Positions 24,627 through 33,972 of a stretch of 48,431 nt of DNA are shown here, in pieces. Location of the stretch: NCBI RefSeq assembly GCF_001968835.1, contig NZ_MRDE01000004.1:1-48431 (forward strand), written 5' to 3'. A program made the position numbers and the translations under genes. Below the pieces are notes generated by a model. The model saw only the letters and a program-made list of their open reading frames with translations. It searched no databases and was not told where the DNA came from. Each line of letters opens with the position of its first letter. The stretch's first letter is position 1. This stretch comes from Tersicoccus phoenicis. GTDB lineage: Bacteria; Actinomycetota; Actinomycetes; Actinomycetales; Micrococcaceae.

Positions 24627-26870
24627 TCACCCCGCCGAGGCGAGCGTGAACGGCAGCACGGCGCCCGCACCGGCTCGGCGCAGGTCCCGGGCGGCCACGG
24701 TGAGTGTCCAGCGGGAGTCGACCAGGTCGTCGACCAGCAGCACGGGTTCTCCGTCCAGCTCCGCCAGGGCCGCGGCCAACTCGGGCGTGACGACGTGCCC
24801 GCCCCACACCCCGGCGAGCCGGAAGGCGCTGTTGCCGCCCGGGCGGGACGCCGGATGGCCGTCCCGGACCGGCATCTCGCCGAGGTAGCGCAACCGGCCG
24901 ACCTCGGCGAGTCCACGGGCCAGGGAGGTGATCAGCTGTGGTCGGGTCCGGGAGCCGAGCGCGACCACGCCGGCCGGACGGCGCGCCCAGTCCCACTCGC
25001 GGAGCACCCGGACACACGCCTTGCCGAGATCGGGCGGCAGCTCGCCGTCCCGCGGACCGTCGGCACCGGACTCGCCCACGGACGTCTCGAACAGTTCCCG
25101 CAGGCGGCCACCCCAGCCGAGATCGGAGAGCCGGGCCAGTGACCGGCCGGGCTCGGCGCGGTCCGGCTCGGAAATCTTGCCCTTGACCGGTGCGCCGTCG
25201 GTGGTGCTCACGCCGAGCCGGTCCATGCCGGAGGGCCAGGTGCTGCGTGGCTCGATCTCGACGCCGGCCGCGGCAAGCGCTCCGGCGGCGCGCTCGGTGC
25301 TGCCGGTGTCGACGGCGGCCGGATACCAGGGCTCGGCACAACGGTCGCACCGCCCGCAGGGTGCGGCGTCATCGTCGTCGAGCTGCCGGGTCAAGAACTC
25401 CATCCGGCAACCGGTGGTCCGCTCGTACTCGAGCATCGCCTGCTGCTCGGCCTTCCGGGCGGCGGCGATCCCGGCGTACCGGTCGGCGTCGTACTCCCAG
25501 GGCACTCCGGTCGCCTGCCAGCCGCCGGCGACCTTCTCGATCGCGCCGTCCACGGCGAGCACCTTGAGCAGCAGTTCCAGCGGGGTGCGGCGCAGGTCGA
25601 CGCGGGCCTCCAGCGCGGGCACACTCAACGCCGTCCCCGCGCGGGTCAGTTCGGCGATCACCGCCTCGGCCTTCTCCTTCCGCGGCATCGAGGCCGTGGC
25701 GAAGTACTGCCAGATGTTCTCGTCCTCGATGCCGGGCAGAAGCAGGACGTCCGCGTCGGCGCCGGACCGGCCGGCGCGGCCAACCTGCTGGTAGTAGGCG
25801 ACCGGGGAGGACGGTGCCCCGAGATGGATGACGAACCCGAGGTCCGGCTTGTCGAACCCCATCCCCAACGCACTCGTGGCCACCAGTGCCTTGACCCGGT
25901 TGCCCTTGAGCGCGTCCTCCAAGACCTGCCGGTCCGCCGGATCGGTGCGGCCGGTGTAGGCGCGCACGTGGTGTCCGGCGGCCGCGAGCGCGCGGGCGGT
26001 GTCCTCGGCGGCGGCGACCGTCAGCGCGTAGATGATGCCGGAGCCGGTCAGCTCGCCGAGGTGCTGCAACAGCCAGCCGAGCCGGTCAGTGTTGTTGCCC
26101 AGCCGCAGCACGCCGAGGCGTAGCGAGCTGCGCGCGAGGGGCCCCCGTAGGGTGAAGACGCCGTCGTGGGGGCGTTGGCTCCCGCCGTTCACCAGCCGCA
26201 CGTCCAGTTGCTCGGCGACGTCGGCGACCACGCGGGCGTTCGCCGTCGCCGTCGTGGCGAGCACGGGCACCCCGTCGGGCAGCTCGGCCAGCAGATCCCG
26301 GATCCGCCGGTAGTCGGGCCGGAAGTCGTGCCCCCAGTCGGAGATGCAGTGCGCCTCGTCGATCACGACGAGGGCACACCGGCGGATCAGGTCAGGCAGC
26401 TGCTCGGCGCGGAAACGCGGGTTGGTCAACCGTTCGGGCGAGATGAGCAGCACGTCGACGTCGTCCGCGGCGAGCCGGCCCGAGATGTCGGACCACTCGG
26501 TCGCATTCGCGGAGTTGATCGCCACGGCGCGCACCCCGGCTCGCTCGGCGGCGGCGATCTGGTCCCGCATCAGGGCGAGCAGCGGGGAGACGATCAGCGC
26601 CGGTCCGGCGCCGCGGCGGCGCAGCATCAGCGACGCGAGGAAGTAGACCGCCGACTTGCCCCAACCGGTGCGCTGGACGACGAGGGCGCGCCGGTGGTCG
26701 GCGACCAGCGCCTCGATCGCCTCGTACTGGCCGGGGTGGAACTGGGCGTCCGGGTTGCCGGTGAGGGCGTGCAGCACGTCGAGGGCCTCGGCGTACAGGC
26801 CGCCGTCGCGGGGGGACGGTCGACCCTCCTGTTGGTCGTCCGAGAATGTCTGCTGCGGGGTCGGGCTCAT
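24627..26870 (-). CDS. RecQ-family DNA helicase with C-terminal phosphoribosyltransferase-like domain
   Basis: 747 residues. The helicase core has Walker A QRTGWGKS (66-73), DEAH (171-174) with CISDWGHDFRP, TTATAN, and motif VI-like QQVGRAGRSG. A zinc-site region CRMEFL...CGRCDRC ends the RecQ part. The last 130 residues contain VLLVDDLVDSRWTLT (from about 710), the PRPP-binding pattern of type I phosphoribosyltransferases, in place of RQC/HRDC domains. This domain pair is seen in actinobacterial RecQ-like proteins. Role presumably DNA repair or defence; the enzymatic meaning of the tail is unknown. Confidence 0.85.
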   Translation of the reverse strand: MSPTPQQTFSDDQQEGRPSPRDGGLYAEALDVLHALTGNPDAQFHPGQYEAIEALVADHRRALVVQRTGWGKSAVYFLASLMLRRRGAGPALIVSPLLALMRDQIAAAERAGVRAVAINSANATEWSDISGRLAADDVDVLLISPERLTNPRFRAEQLPDLIRRCALVVIDEAHCISDWGHDFRPDYRRIRDLLAELPDGVPVLATTATANARVVADVAEQLDVRLVNGGSQRPHDGVFTLRGPLARSSLRLGVLRLGNNTDRLGWLLQHLGELTGSGIIYALTVAAAEDTARALAAAGHHVRAYTGRTDPADRQVLEDALKGNRVKALVATSALGMGFDKPDLGFVIHLGAPSSPVAYYQQVGRAGRSGADADVLLLPGIEDENIWQYFATASMPRKEKAEAVIAELTRAGTALSVPALEARVDLRRTPLELLLKVLAVDGAIEKVAGGWQATGVPWEYDADRYAGIAAARKAEQQAMLEYERTTGCRMEFLTRQLDDDDAAPCGRCDRCAEPWYPAAVDTGSTERAAGALAAAGVEIEPRSTWPSGMDRLGVSTTDGAPVKGKISEPDRAEPGRSLARLSDLGWGGRLRELFETSVGESGADGPRDGELPPDLGKACVRVLREWDWARRPAGVVALGSRTRPQLITSLARGLAEVGRLRYLGEMPVRDGHPASRPGGNSAFRLAGVWGGHVVTPELAAALAELDGEPVLLVDDLVDSRWTLTVAARDLRRAGAGAVLPFTLASAG

Positions 26871-27014
26871 GTTCCCAGCCTCTCAGGTTCCTGCGACAGT
26901 CCGCCGACAGCGCTCGCTGCCGTCCACGGTCGATCGGCGAGGCGGCAGCAGTTCAAGACATGAGCCGCCACAGCCGGCTGATCGATCGACTGAGCGCCTT
27001 CCGTCCACCAACGA

Positions 27015-27031
27015 ATACCCGGCGGGGGTAT
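27015..27031 (+). promoter_or_regulatory. CsoR box upstream of csoR
   Basis: ATACCCGGCGGGGGTAT, a near-perfect palindrome of the same type as the other boxes, overlaps a possible -10 TATAAG (27029-27034). It lies about 175 bases before the csoR start and implies autoregulation. Confidence 0.8.
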
Positions 27032-27203
27032 AAGATGGTCGAAGGCATGTGCCTGCCCGTCCCGATCGGGTTTGTGCGCCCACCACCGTGGGATGCGCTC
27101 AGTCCGCTGCTGTGCCGCCTCGACTTCGCGCCGACTCCCAACACCGCGGCCTTCCGGGACCGCCGGACCCCCTTCCAGCAGCCGAGAAGAAGGAAGCTGC
27201 CAT

Positions 27204-27524
27204 ATGGCCACCACATCGTCGTCCATCACCGGCTCCGGCCCCGTCCACGGCTACATCAGCGACAAGGACCGGTACCTCGCCCGACTCAAGCGGATCGAGG
27301 GGCAGGCCCGCGGCATTCACCGGATGATCGACGAGGACACCTACTGCATCGACATTCTCACCCAGATCAGTGCCCTCACCAGCGCCCTGGAGAACGTCGC
27401 CCTCGGCCTGCTCGACGACCACCTCAGGCACTGCGTGGTCGACGCCTCGAAGACCGGCGGACCGGAGGCGGAGGCGAAGATCAAGGAGGCGTCCGACGCC
27501 ATCGCCCGGCTTGTGAAGTCGTGA
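27204..27524 (+). CDS. csoR: Copper-sensing transcriptional repressor CsoR
   Basis: 106 residues from the ATG at 27204, preceded by AAGGAAG; upstream starts give only shadow sequence. The all-helical DUF156 fold is clear (RLKRIEGQARGIHRMI), and the Cu(I) ligands are Cys48 (TYCIDIL), His73 and Cys77 (HLRHC), so it is a copper sensor and not the dithiol CstR type. Apo-protein binds the GC-rich boxes; copper releases it. Targets visible here are rhodanese/SHOCT, csoR itself, the YHS gene and copZ-copA. Confidence 0.93.
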   Translation: MATTSSSITGSGPVHGYISDKDRYLARLKRIEGQARGIHRMIDEDTYCIDILTQISALTSALENVALGLLDDHLRHCVVDASKTGGPEAEAKIKEASDAIARLVKS

Positions 27525-27562
27525 CCGTGACACTCCGCTCGGTGATGTGAGTCGAGAGGGTC

Positions 27563-27593
27563 GGGGCTCGGGAGCGGTGATCTCACGGGCCCC
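27563..27593. terminator. Hairpin between csoR and the YHS gene
   Basis: An eight-pair stem with one G-T pair, GGGGCTCG against CGGGCCCC, sits between convergent genes. Probable terminator; no T-run. Confidence 0.45.
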
Positions 27594-27604
27594 GGGACGG
27601 CCGG

Positions 27605-27823
27605 TCAGGCGGCGTTGACGTACTTCTCCGGGTCAGCGTCGAAGCGGGGGCCGCAGGCGGAGCAGCAGAACCAGTAACGCTCGCCCTTGTAGTCCCGGTA
27701 GAGACCCTGCGCCTCGGCGACGCTCTTGCTGACGGTGCTCCCGGGCATCACCGGGCAGTCGACGACGTCGTCGGCCGGAGTGCTCGCGGGCGCTTCGTGG
27801 TGGTGATCGTGATCATGGCTCAT
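27605..27823 (-). CDS. Small YHS-domain metal-binding protein
   Basis: 72 residues from the ATG at 27823. The His-rich start MSHDHDHHHEAP is followed by a YHS domain: VDCPVMPGSTV, then YKGERYWFCCSACGPRFDADPEKY. The Cys and His residues suggest copper handling. A CsoR box 85 bases upstream in the same direction supports that. Confidence 0.86.
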   Translation of the reverse strand: MSHDHDHHHEAPASTPADDVVDCPVMPGSTVSKSVAEAQGLYRDYKGERYWFCCSACGPRFDADPEKYVNAA

Positions 27824-27907
27824 GGCAGGTGTTCCTTCCGTCGTTCGTCGAGGGCGAGGTTCACGCCGTCGGTCCGAAGCGGCATGCTTCGCAGACCCAT
27901 CGAGCAT

Positions 27908-27924
27908 ATACCCGGCGGGGGTAT
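27908..27924 (-). promoter_or_regulatory. CsoR box upstream of the YHS gene
   Basis: ATACCCGGCGGGGGTAT is identical to the box before csoR. It lies between the YHS start (27823) and the end of copA (28025), and can serve the YHS gene on the minus strand. Confidence 0.8.
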
Positions 27925-28024
27925 AACACGTGTTCGTCCTGCGAGGCTGCGGCTCATGCCGCGCACCCGGACGTGGGCGGTATCCCTTCGGATCCGGGTG
28001 GTGGTGCGCCGGCGGGGTGGCCGG

Positions 28025-30298
28025 TCAGCGCGCGATACTCTTGAAGCCGCGCAGGCGCAGGCTGTTGCCCACGACGAACACGCTGGAGAACGCCATGGCG
28101 GCGCCGGCGAGCATCGGGTTCAGCAGCCCGAGTGCAGCGACGGGAATCGCCGCCACGTTGTAGGCGAAGGCCCAGAACAGGTTTCCCTTGATCGTGCTGA
28201 GCGTCTTCCGCGAGAGGCGGATCGCGTCGGCTGCGCTGCGCAGGTCGCCACGGACCAGCGTGAGGTCGGAGGCTTCGATCGCGACGTCGGTGCCGGTGCC
28301 CATCGCCAGGCCCAGGTCGGCCTGCGCGAGCGCGGGAGCGTCATTGACGCCGTCGCCGACCATCGCGACGACCTTCCCCTCACCCTGCAGGCGGGTGACG
28401 ACGTCGACCTTGTCCTTGGGCAGGACCTCGGCGATGACCTGGTCGATCCCCACCTCGGCCGCGATCTGGCGGGCGACCGCCTCGTTGTCACCGGTGAGGA
28501 GCACGGGAGTCAGGCCCAGCGCCTTGAGCTGGCCGATCGCCTCCTTGCTGGTCGGCTTGACCGTGTCCGCGACGATGAGGATGCCGCGTGGGGCACCATC
28601 CCAGCCGACGGCGACGACGGTCTTGCCCTCGCTCTCGGCCTGCGCCTTGGCGAACGCGACCTCGGCGCTCAGGTGCAGCGACCATTCGGCCAGCAGTGAC
28701 TCGCGGCCGACGATGAGCGCGTGCCCGTCGACGACGCCCTGCACACCCTTGCCCTCGAGATTGGTGAACCCTTCCGCGACGGGCAAGGGTCCGGCCTGCT
28801 GGGTGGCGCCCTTCGCGATGGCCTGCGCGATGGGGTGCTCGGAGGCGTCCTCGAGCGCGCCGGCGAGGCGAAGCAGGTCGTCCCGGTCGGTGCCGGCCTC
28901 GGTGACGACGTCGACGAGGGTCATCTTTCCGGTGGTGACGGTGCCGGTCTTGTCCAGCACGACGGTGTCGACCTTGCGGGTCGATTCCAACACCTCAGGG
29001 CCCTTGATCAGGATGCCCATCTGCGCGCCGCGGCCGCTGCCGACCAGCAACGCGGTCGGCGTGGCGAGGCCGAGGGCGCAGGGGCAGGCGATCACGAGAA
29101 CCGCGACCGCGGCGGTGAACGCTGCGGTGAGAGGGAAACCGGCAGCGAGCCAGGCACCGAGCGCGACCACCGCGATCACGATCACGATCGGAACGAAGAT
29201 CCCGGAGATCCGGTCGGCCAGGCGCTGCACCTCCGCCTTCCCGGTCTGCGCGTCCTCGACGAGCTTGGCCATCTGCGCGAGTTGCGTGTCGGAGCCGATG
29301 CGGGTGGCGCGCACGACCAGGCGGCCGCCCACGTTCACCGTCGCCCCGGTCACCGGGTCGCTCTCGCCGACCTCGACGGGCACGGACTCACCCGTGAGCA
29401 TGGAGGCGTCCACGGCGGACGTGCCCGACACGACCACTCCATCGGTGGCGATCTTCTCACCGGGCCGGACGACGAAGTCGTCACCGACCTGCAGCTCCTC
29501 GACCGGGATCTTCGTCTCGACCCCGGCGCGCAGCACCGACACTTCCTTGGCGCCCATCTCCAGCAGTGCGCGCAGCGCAGCCCCCGCCTGGCGCTTGGAT
29601 CGCTTCTCGAAGTAGCGACCGGCCAGGATGAACATCGTCACGCCGGCGGCGACCTCGAGGTAGATGTTCGCAGCACCGTCGGAGCGCGCCAGAGTCAGGG
29701 TGAACGGGTGTCTCATCCCCGGCATACCGGCGGTGCCGAAGAACAGCGCGTACAGCGACCACAGGAACGCGGCGGAAACGCCCATCGAGATGAGGGTGTC
29801 CATCGTCGCGGTGCCATGTTTGAGGTTCGTCCACGCCGCCCTGTGGAACGGCAACGCAGCCCACACGATCACGGGCGCCGCCAGTGCCAGTGACGCCCAC
29901 TGCCAGTAGGTGAACTGCAACGCCGAAATCATCGCCATCGCGATGACCGGGATCGTCAGCGCGATCGACACGAACAACCGGTTCCGCAGCGACGTCAGCT
30001 CCGGGTCCTCCGGATCCTCGTTCCCGGTCGGGCCTCCCTCGCTCTTCGTCTCCTTCGGTGCCGGGAGCGCTGCGGTGTAGCCGGTCCTCTCCACCTCGGC
30101 GATCAACAGGGCACGATCGTATCCGGCCGGCACGGTGACCTTCGCCTTCTCGGTGGCGTAGTTCACCGTCGCCGCGACGCCGTCGAGCTTGTTCAGCTTC
30201 CTCTCGATCCGCATCGCGCAGGAGGCGCAGGTCATCCCGCCGATCTGGAGTTCGACGGCAGTATCCGCGGTCGAGCCCGCAGGGGCTTCGGTGCTCAT
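28025..30298 (-). CDS. copA: Copper-exporting P1B-type ATPase
   Basis: 757 residues from the ATG at 30298. One N-terminal heavy-metal domain with GGMTCASC (Cys24, Cys27), eight membrane helices, the transport motif CPC (405-407), phosphorylation site DKTGT (Asp449), LTGES, SEHPIAQ and GDGVNDAP. It pumps Cu(I) out of the cytoplasm. It follows copZ by 111 bases on the same strand; the CsoR box upstream of copZ probably controls both. Confidence 0.95.
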   Translation of the reverse strand: MSTEAPAGSTADTAVELQIGGMTCASCAMRIERKLNKLDGVAATVNYATEKAKVTVPAGYDRALLIAEVERTGYTAALPAPKETKSEGGPTGNEDPEDPELTSLRNRLFVSIALTIPVIAMAMISALQFTYWQWASLALAAPVIVWAALPFHRAAWTNLKHGTATMDTLISMGVSAAFLWSLYALFFGTAGMPGMRHPFTLTLARSDGAANIYLEVAAGVTMFILAGRYFEKRSKRQAGAALRALLEMGAKEVSVLRAGVETKIPVEELQVGDDFVVRPGEKIATDGVVVSGTSAVDASMLTGESVPVEVGESDPVTGATVNVGGRLVVRATRIGSDTQLAQMAKLVEDAQTGKAEVQRLADRISGIFVPIVIVIAVVALGAWLAAGFPLTAAFTAAVAVLVIACPCALGLATPTALLVGSGRGAQMGILIKGPEVLESTRKVDTVVLDKTGTVTTGKMTLVDVVTEAGTDRDDLLRLAGALEDASEHPIAQAIAKGATQQAGPLPVAEGFTNLEGKGVQGVVDGHALIVGRESLLAEWSLHLSAEVAFAKAQAESEGKTVVAVGWDGAPRGILIVADTVKPTSKEAIGQLKALGLTPVLLTGDNEAVARQIAAEVGIDQVIAEVLPKDKVDVVTRLQGEGKVVAMVGDGVNDAPALAQADLGLAMGTGTDVAIEASDLTLVRGDLRSAADAIRLSRKTLSTIKGNLFWAFAYNVAAIPVAALGLLNPMLAGAAMAFSSVFVVGNSLRLRGFKSIAR

Positions 30299-30409
30299 GG
30301 TGGTCTCTTTTCTCTCAGGCTGACCGGACGGGATGCTCCGAGGCGAACCGGACGCCCCGGCCGGCAGTTGCACCGGCGGCGTCGCGGTCCGATCCCCCCG
30401 CGGCGTTCA

Positions 30410-30619
30410 TCAGGCTCGCACGGCCGAGTAGCCGGCCTCATCGACCGCGGCGAGCACGGCCGCGTCGTCGACCGGGTTCGCGGACCCGACGACGAGCTTG
30501 CCGGTCTGGGCGCTCACCTGGATTTCGTCGACGCCGGGGATCTGGGAAACCTCTTCGCGGACCGACATCTCACAGTGTCCGCACGTCATGCCGGTGACCT
30601 GGTACTCGCTCGTGGCCAT
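30410..30619 (-). CDS. copZ: Copper chaperone (heavy-metal-associated domain)
   Basis: A 69-residue single HMA domain, YQVTGMTCGHCEMSV with the CxxC metal site. Delivers Cu(I) to CopA, encoded next. The ATG at 30619 follows GAAAGGA. A CsoR box lies about 60 bases upstream. Confidence 0.92.
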   Translation of the reverse strand: MATSEYQVTGMTCGHCEMSVREEVSQIPGVDEIQVSAQTGKLVVGSANPVDDAAVLAAVDEAGYSAVRA

Positions 30620-30679
30620 GATGGATTCCTTTCGTCAGTGACTGCGCCAGAGGTGGCCGTCGACCCACCATAACACCGG

Positions 30680-30695
30680 TACCCCCCCAGGGTAT
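30680..30695 (-). promoter_or_regulatory. CsoR box upstream of copZ-copA
   Basis: TACCCCCCCAGGGTAT is a less symmetrical version of the other boxes. Position before copZ on the minus strand fits control of the copZ-copA unit. Confidence 0.7.
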
Positions 30696-30699
30696 TCCC

Positions 30700-31040
30700 C
30701 GCTCGGGCGCCAAACTCGCCGCCTCACCCCCCGGTCGACTCGGCTACCGGCATTCTTCGACGCCAGATCGACGCCGGGAGATCGGTCATCACCGAACGAG
30801 GCGACAGACACCTGGAACTGTTCGCGCACCGGCGCACCGCGCGCACCGGCGCACCGCGGGGAATGCGCGGTCGAACCGTCGAAATCTGCAGCGTGAACCG
30901 CGATCTTCGGGTGGACCTCCGTAGGGAGTTTGAGAACCCTTGCTCAGCCTTGAAAACTGTGGCTTCTCGCAGGTCGCGGGGCGTCTACCAGCGGGACCGC
31001 AGGCCGCTGGAGCCGTCTGTAATGGACGAGCGGGGTCGGA
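30700..31040. other. Junction region without a convincing gene
   Basis: About 340 bases between the copper regulon and the accessory island. It has a tandem GCGCACCGGCGCACCGC stretch (30827-30860) and no tRNA gene that I can fold, so an attachment site is not identified. The frame of the following gene stays open upstream to 30863, but the sequence there is not protein-like. Confidence 0.4.
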
Positions 31041-31381
31041 TGGTGCGTGCAGTTGGGATGACTCAAACCTTTCTGAGCCCAGCGCAGGTGGACGAGTTGG
31101 TGGCCGGGTACGAGGAGGGCGCGACGCTGGTTGAGCTGGGCGCGCGGTTCAGCGTGCACCGTCGCACGGCGGCCGCCCACCTTGTCCGCCGGTCAGTCCC
31201 AATCCGCAGGCGAGGTCTGGATGAACGGCACCTCGCCGAGGCGACCGAACTGTATGTCGGTGGCTTGACGCTGATAGAGCTGGGGTTGCGGTTCGGAGTG
31301 AGTCAGCAGGCTGCGCGGCGGGCGATCGCCGCAGCGGGAGTCGCGATCCGGCCCAGCGGCCGGCGCCGACAGGGCGCCTGA
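31041..31381 (+). CDS. Helix-turn-helix protein resembling a serine-recombinase C-terminal tail
   Basis: About 113 residues from the GTG/ATG codons near 31041 (ATG at 31023 or 31059 also possible). Two tandem helix-turn-helix units are visible, LVAGYEEGATLVELGARFSV and ATELYVGGLTLIELGLRFGV, each followed by an R-rich linker. This pattern is common at the C-terminus of actinobacterial serine recombinases and in small free-standing homologues. No catalytic resolvase domain is present. It may be the scar of the island's integrase or a small regulator. Confidence 0.6.
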
Positions 31382-31422
31382 GCCGCCGAGGAGTCATGCG
31401 GGCCGGTCGGCTGGTGAAGATG

Positions 31423-33972
31423 TCACTCGATCGGAATCTCGACCGGGACGTGGAGTGTGTTCGCCACTGGCGTGTAGAGGTCCACTCCCGTGGCGTCGGT
31501 CTTGAGCGATATGACCAGCGCGTATCGCACCGCACGGTCGACGCGGTCGCGGTTCTTGGTGTTCTTCCACCAGCCGCCGACAGGGTAGACGGCTACCTTG
31601 CCGGTGTCGGCGAGTTCCGCACCAGACGTCTCCCAGAGATCTTGATGCAGGGAGCCGTACAGGCGCTGGTTGGCGCCGACGAGCCAGGACACTTGTCCGG
31701 ATTCGGGGCGACCGCCGGACTCCTCGGTGCGGGCTTCGTGGTTGACTCGTTGGACGAACTGCGACTCGGACTCAAGCGGGTCTTGCAGTTCGAATCGGAG
31801 CCCGTGTGATGCGTACTTGTATCGCTGGCGCCAGCCTCGGCGGGACGCGGTGGGCTCGATGAAGTAGGAGAGGGTGACACGCAGGGTCACCGAAGCCGAG
31901 CCGAGGTCTTGCAGTACCTCACGCGGCCAGGGAAGGTCGTGCAGGCGGAACGCGGGAACTTTGAAGTCGTCACCCTCGAAGGGCACGAACTCGTCCTGCA
32001 CGACGAGCGTGACCGCACGGTCGGACGAGAACAGGACCCGTTCCTCGGTCGGCACGCCCCACCCGTAGCGCCGGAGCAGCATTTGCTGAGCCTGGAGCCC
32101 CCTGCGCCGTGCCTGGTCGATCTCATGGCGCATTGTCGGCGTCCACTCGGCCGCGTGCACGAGCAACGCGCGTACGGTCTCGGGCCAGTATTCGGGGTAG
32201 GTCGCCATCACGACCGCTGCGAGCCTGGCGGCTTGCGCGGTCGCGGCGCTGGTGGCGTTGGCCGATGCCAGTGCCTGGTCGTTGGTGAGGCCGGTGGTCC
32301 GAAGGGACAATGCAGGGTGGTTTGGCTCGAACATGGAACCGCCGTCGTGAAGCACGTTGCCGCCCTCCAGGACGATGTCGGGCTTGATCGGCCAGGGCCG
32401 GTTACCGAATGGGAGCGAGGTACGGCTGTGCGGTGAGAGGTCGCCTTGCCGTGCCAGCGTCGACCATCCCGCGTAGGCGGGGTCGCTTGGCACGGTGTCC
32501 AGGTCGGTGTAGGCGCCGACGGTGAGTGCGTTCCATGCTTGTCCGGGATCGCGCACTGCGGCGGTGTCGGACTCGGCGAGGTGGTCAGCGACGTAGGTGC
32601 CGGTGACGTTGCCTGCGGAGACGATCAGCAGGCGGGCGGCGTCGTTGTCTGGCGGTGCGAGCAGACGGAGTTCATCTCGGTCGCTGACGATGCTGGCACC
32701 GACGGCCAGTGCGTCGACGGTGGCCGACCACAAGGTGGGCTGACCGGGTTTGCCGGGAGTATCGGTAGTTGTGCTGACCGGCATGCAGAACACGCGACGC
32801 CGGGCCGCGGCGATTTCTGGCAGCGACACGGCCTGCGCAGTGACGTCTCCATAGGCGCGGGGATCGTGCTGCGTCTCAGTTCCTGTGGGAAGGATGCGCA
32901 CCGATTCGAGTCGATGACGCAACGTGACGGTTTGTGAGGCGAGGAGGTGGTGGTCCATCCTGTCGCCCAGCAGTGCGAGCCCCGCCATCTTGGTGCCGTG
33001 TCCGTCTTGGTCGTAGCCGCTGATCCCGAGGACGGTGTGCAGGTCCTGCGGTGCGAGGGAGCCCTGGATGAGGACATGGTCCCTGGCGACGCCGGTGTCG
33101 AGGTGGCAAACAGCGGGCTGGAGTTCGTCGGCGGGCTCTAACCGCTTAGCCAGGTCATCGGCGTACTCGGCTTGCTCCTCGGAGGTGAGGTCTTCGATGG
33201 AGTCGATGAATTCGGGGCGTCGAATCTCGGCAACCGGGACGGCGGTGAACGGCAGGACCTCAAGTTGTGCCCAGGTCGCCTCGACCCACATGACGTCGCG
33301 GTCCACGAGCCGCAGGAGACGCTCCGAGACGGTCAGCCCTGAGGCCTCGGCGAAGCGCCGCATGAGATCGGGCCCGTCAGCACTGGGCCGTAACCATATC
33401 TCCCACCATGTCGTCGTCCCTTCTGACGGGCTGCCATCGGATTGCCAGAGGTCGGCAAGGACAGTGGCGCGGATGCGTGCGATGTTGGCGACAAGTTCGT
33501 TGTTTCTTGGTTTGCCCTTTGGCGACTCTTTCGCGAGGTAGTCCTCGAAGAGCTGGAGGAACGTCGGACGGTAGTCGTCGCTGACCCACACGGTTGCCCG
33601 CTCGGGGGTGCCATTGGCCTCGTCCGCGGGTAGGACAGAGAGCAGGAGCCACTTCGGTCGTCTGCGGTTCGGGGCGCGATGCGTCGTGAACTGCTGGAGG
33701 GTGTCGAGCTTCAGCGGGTAGGCTGGGTCTTCGCCCTCCAGCGTGATGATGGTGCCGAGGGCGCGGAGTTCAGCCTCGGTCAGCTGGTCGGCTCGTTCCT
33801 GGTCGATGCTGGAGAACGCCGACTGCAACTCGCTCAGGCGTCCACCACCGTGACCGGCGCGGTCCTCGATGGGCCGGATCTTCGGGTCAGGTCCACCCCG
33901 GCGGCGGAACTCCTCGTCTGCTGCTCGATCTCTTACAAGAAGGTGGCTGAGGTGTTCCTGTCCCTCAGCCAA
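31423..33972 (-). CDS. ietS: Subtilisin-like serine protease of an IetAS-type defence pair
   Basis: 849 residues, no signal peptide, so cytoplasmic. The S8 triad is in order: Asp292 (VCHLDTGV), His325 (DGHGTKMAG), Ser575 (NATSAATAQ), with oxyanion Asn455 (VSAGN). Large N-terminal (about 280 residues) and C-terminal extensions flank the protease domain. The start overlaps the AAA+ ATPase gene by 8 bases. The pair ATPase plus S8 protease matches the IetAS system reported as antiphage by Gao et al. 2020 and earlier as a plasmid-stability locus. Assignment to that system is by architecture. Confidence 0.82.
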   Translation of the reverse strand: MAEGQEHLSHLLVRDRAADEEFRRRGGPDPKIRPIEDRAGHGGGRLSELQSAFSSIDQERADQLTEAELRALGTIITLEGEDPAYPLKLDTLQQFTTHRAPNRRRPKWLLLSVLPADEANGTPERATVWVSDDYRPTFLQLFEDYLAKESPKGKPRNNELVANIARIRATVLADLWQSDGSPSEGTTTWWEIWLRPSADGPDLMRRFAEASGLTVSERLLRLVDRDVMWVEATWAQLEVLPFTAVPVAEIRRPEFIDSIEDLTSEEQAEYADDLAKRLEPADELQPAVCHLDTGVARDHVLIQGSLAPQDLHTVLGISGYDQDGHGTKMAGLALLGDRMDHHLLASQTVTLRHRLESVRILPTGTETQHDPRAYGDVTAQAVSLPEIAAARRRVFCMPVSTTTDTPGKPGQPTLWSATVDALAVGASIVSDRDELRLLAPPDNDAARLLIVSAGNVTGTYVADHLAESDTAAVRDPGQAWNALTVGAYTDLDTVPSDPAYAGWSTLARQGDLSPHSRTSLPFGNRPWPIKPDIVLEGGNVLHDGGSMFEPNHPALSLRTTGLTNDQALASANATSAATAQAARLAAVVMATYPEYWPETVRALLVHAAEWTPTMRHEIDQARRRGLQAQQMLLRRYGWGVPTEERVLFSSDRAVTLVVQDEFVPFEGDDFKVPAFRLHDLPWPREVLQDLGSASVTLRVTLSYFIEPTASRRGWRQRYKYASHGLRFELQDPLESESQFVQRVNHEARTEESGGRPESGQVSWLVGANQRLYGSLHQDLWETSGAELADTGKVAVYPVGGWWKNTKNRDRVDRAVRYALVISLKTDATGVDLYTPVANTLHVPVEIPIE

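Noticed and set aside
27072-27203. N-terminal extension of CsoR from the ATG at 27072
   Set aside because: The extra 44 residues are shadow sequence; the ATG at 27204 has a ribosome-binding site and gives the normal family length.
30863-31040. Longer N-terminus for the HTH protein starting at 30863
   Set aside because: The upstream residues are not protein-like and lack a ribosome-binding site, whereas the repeat structure begins after about 31059.
30700-31040. tRNA gene as integration site of the island
   Set aside because: No cloverleaf with a TTCRANNC arm could be formed in this stretch.
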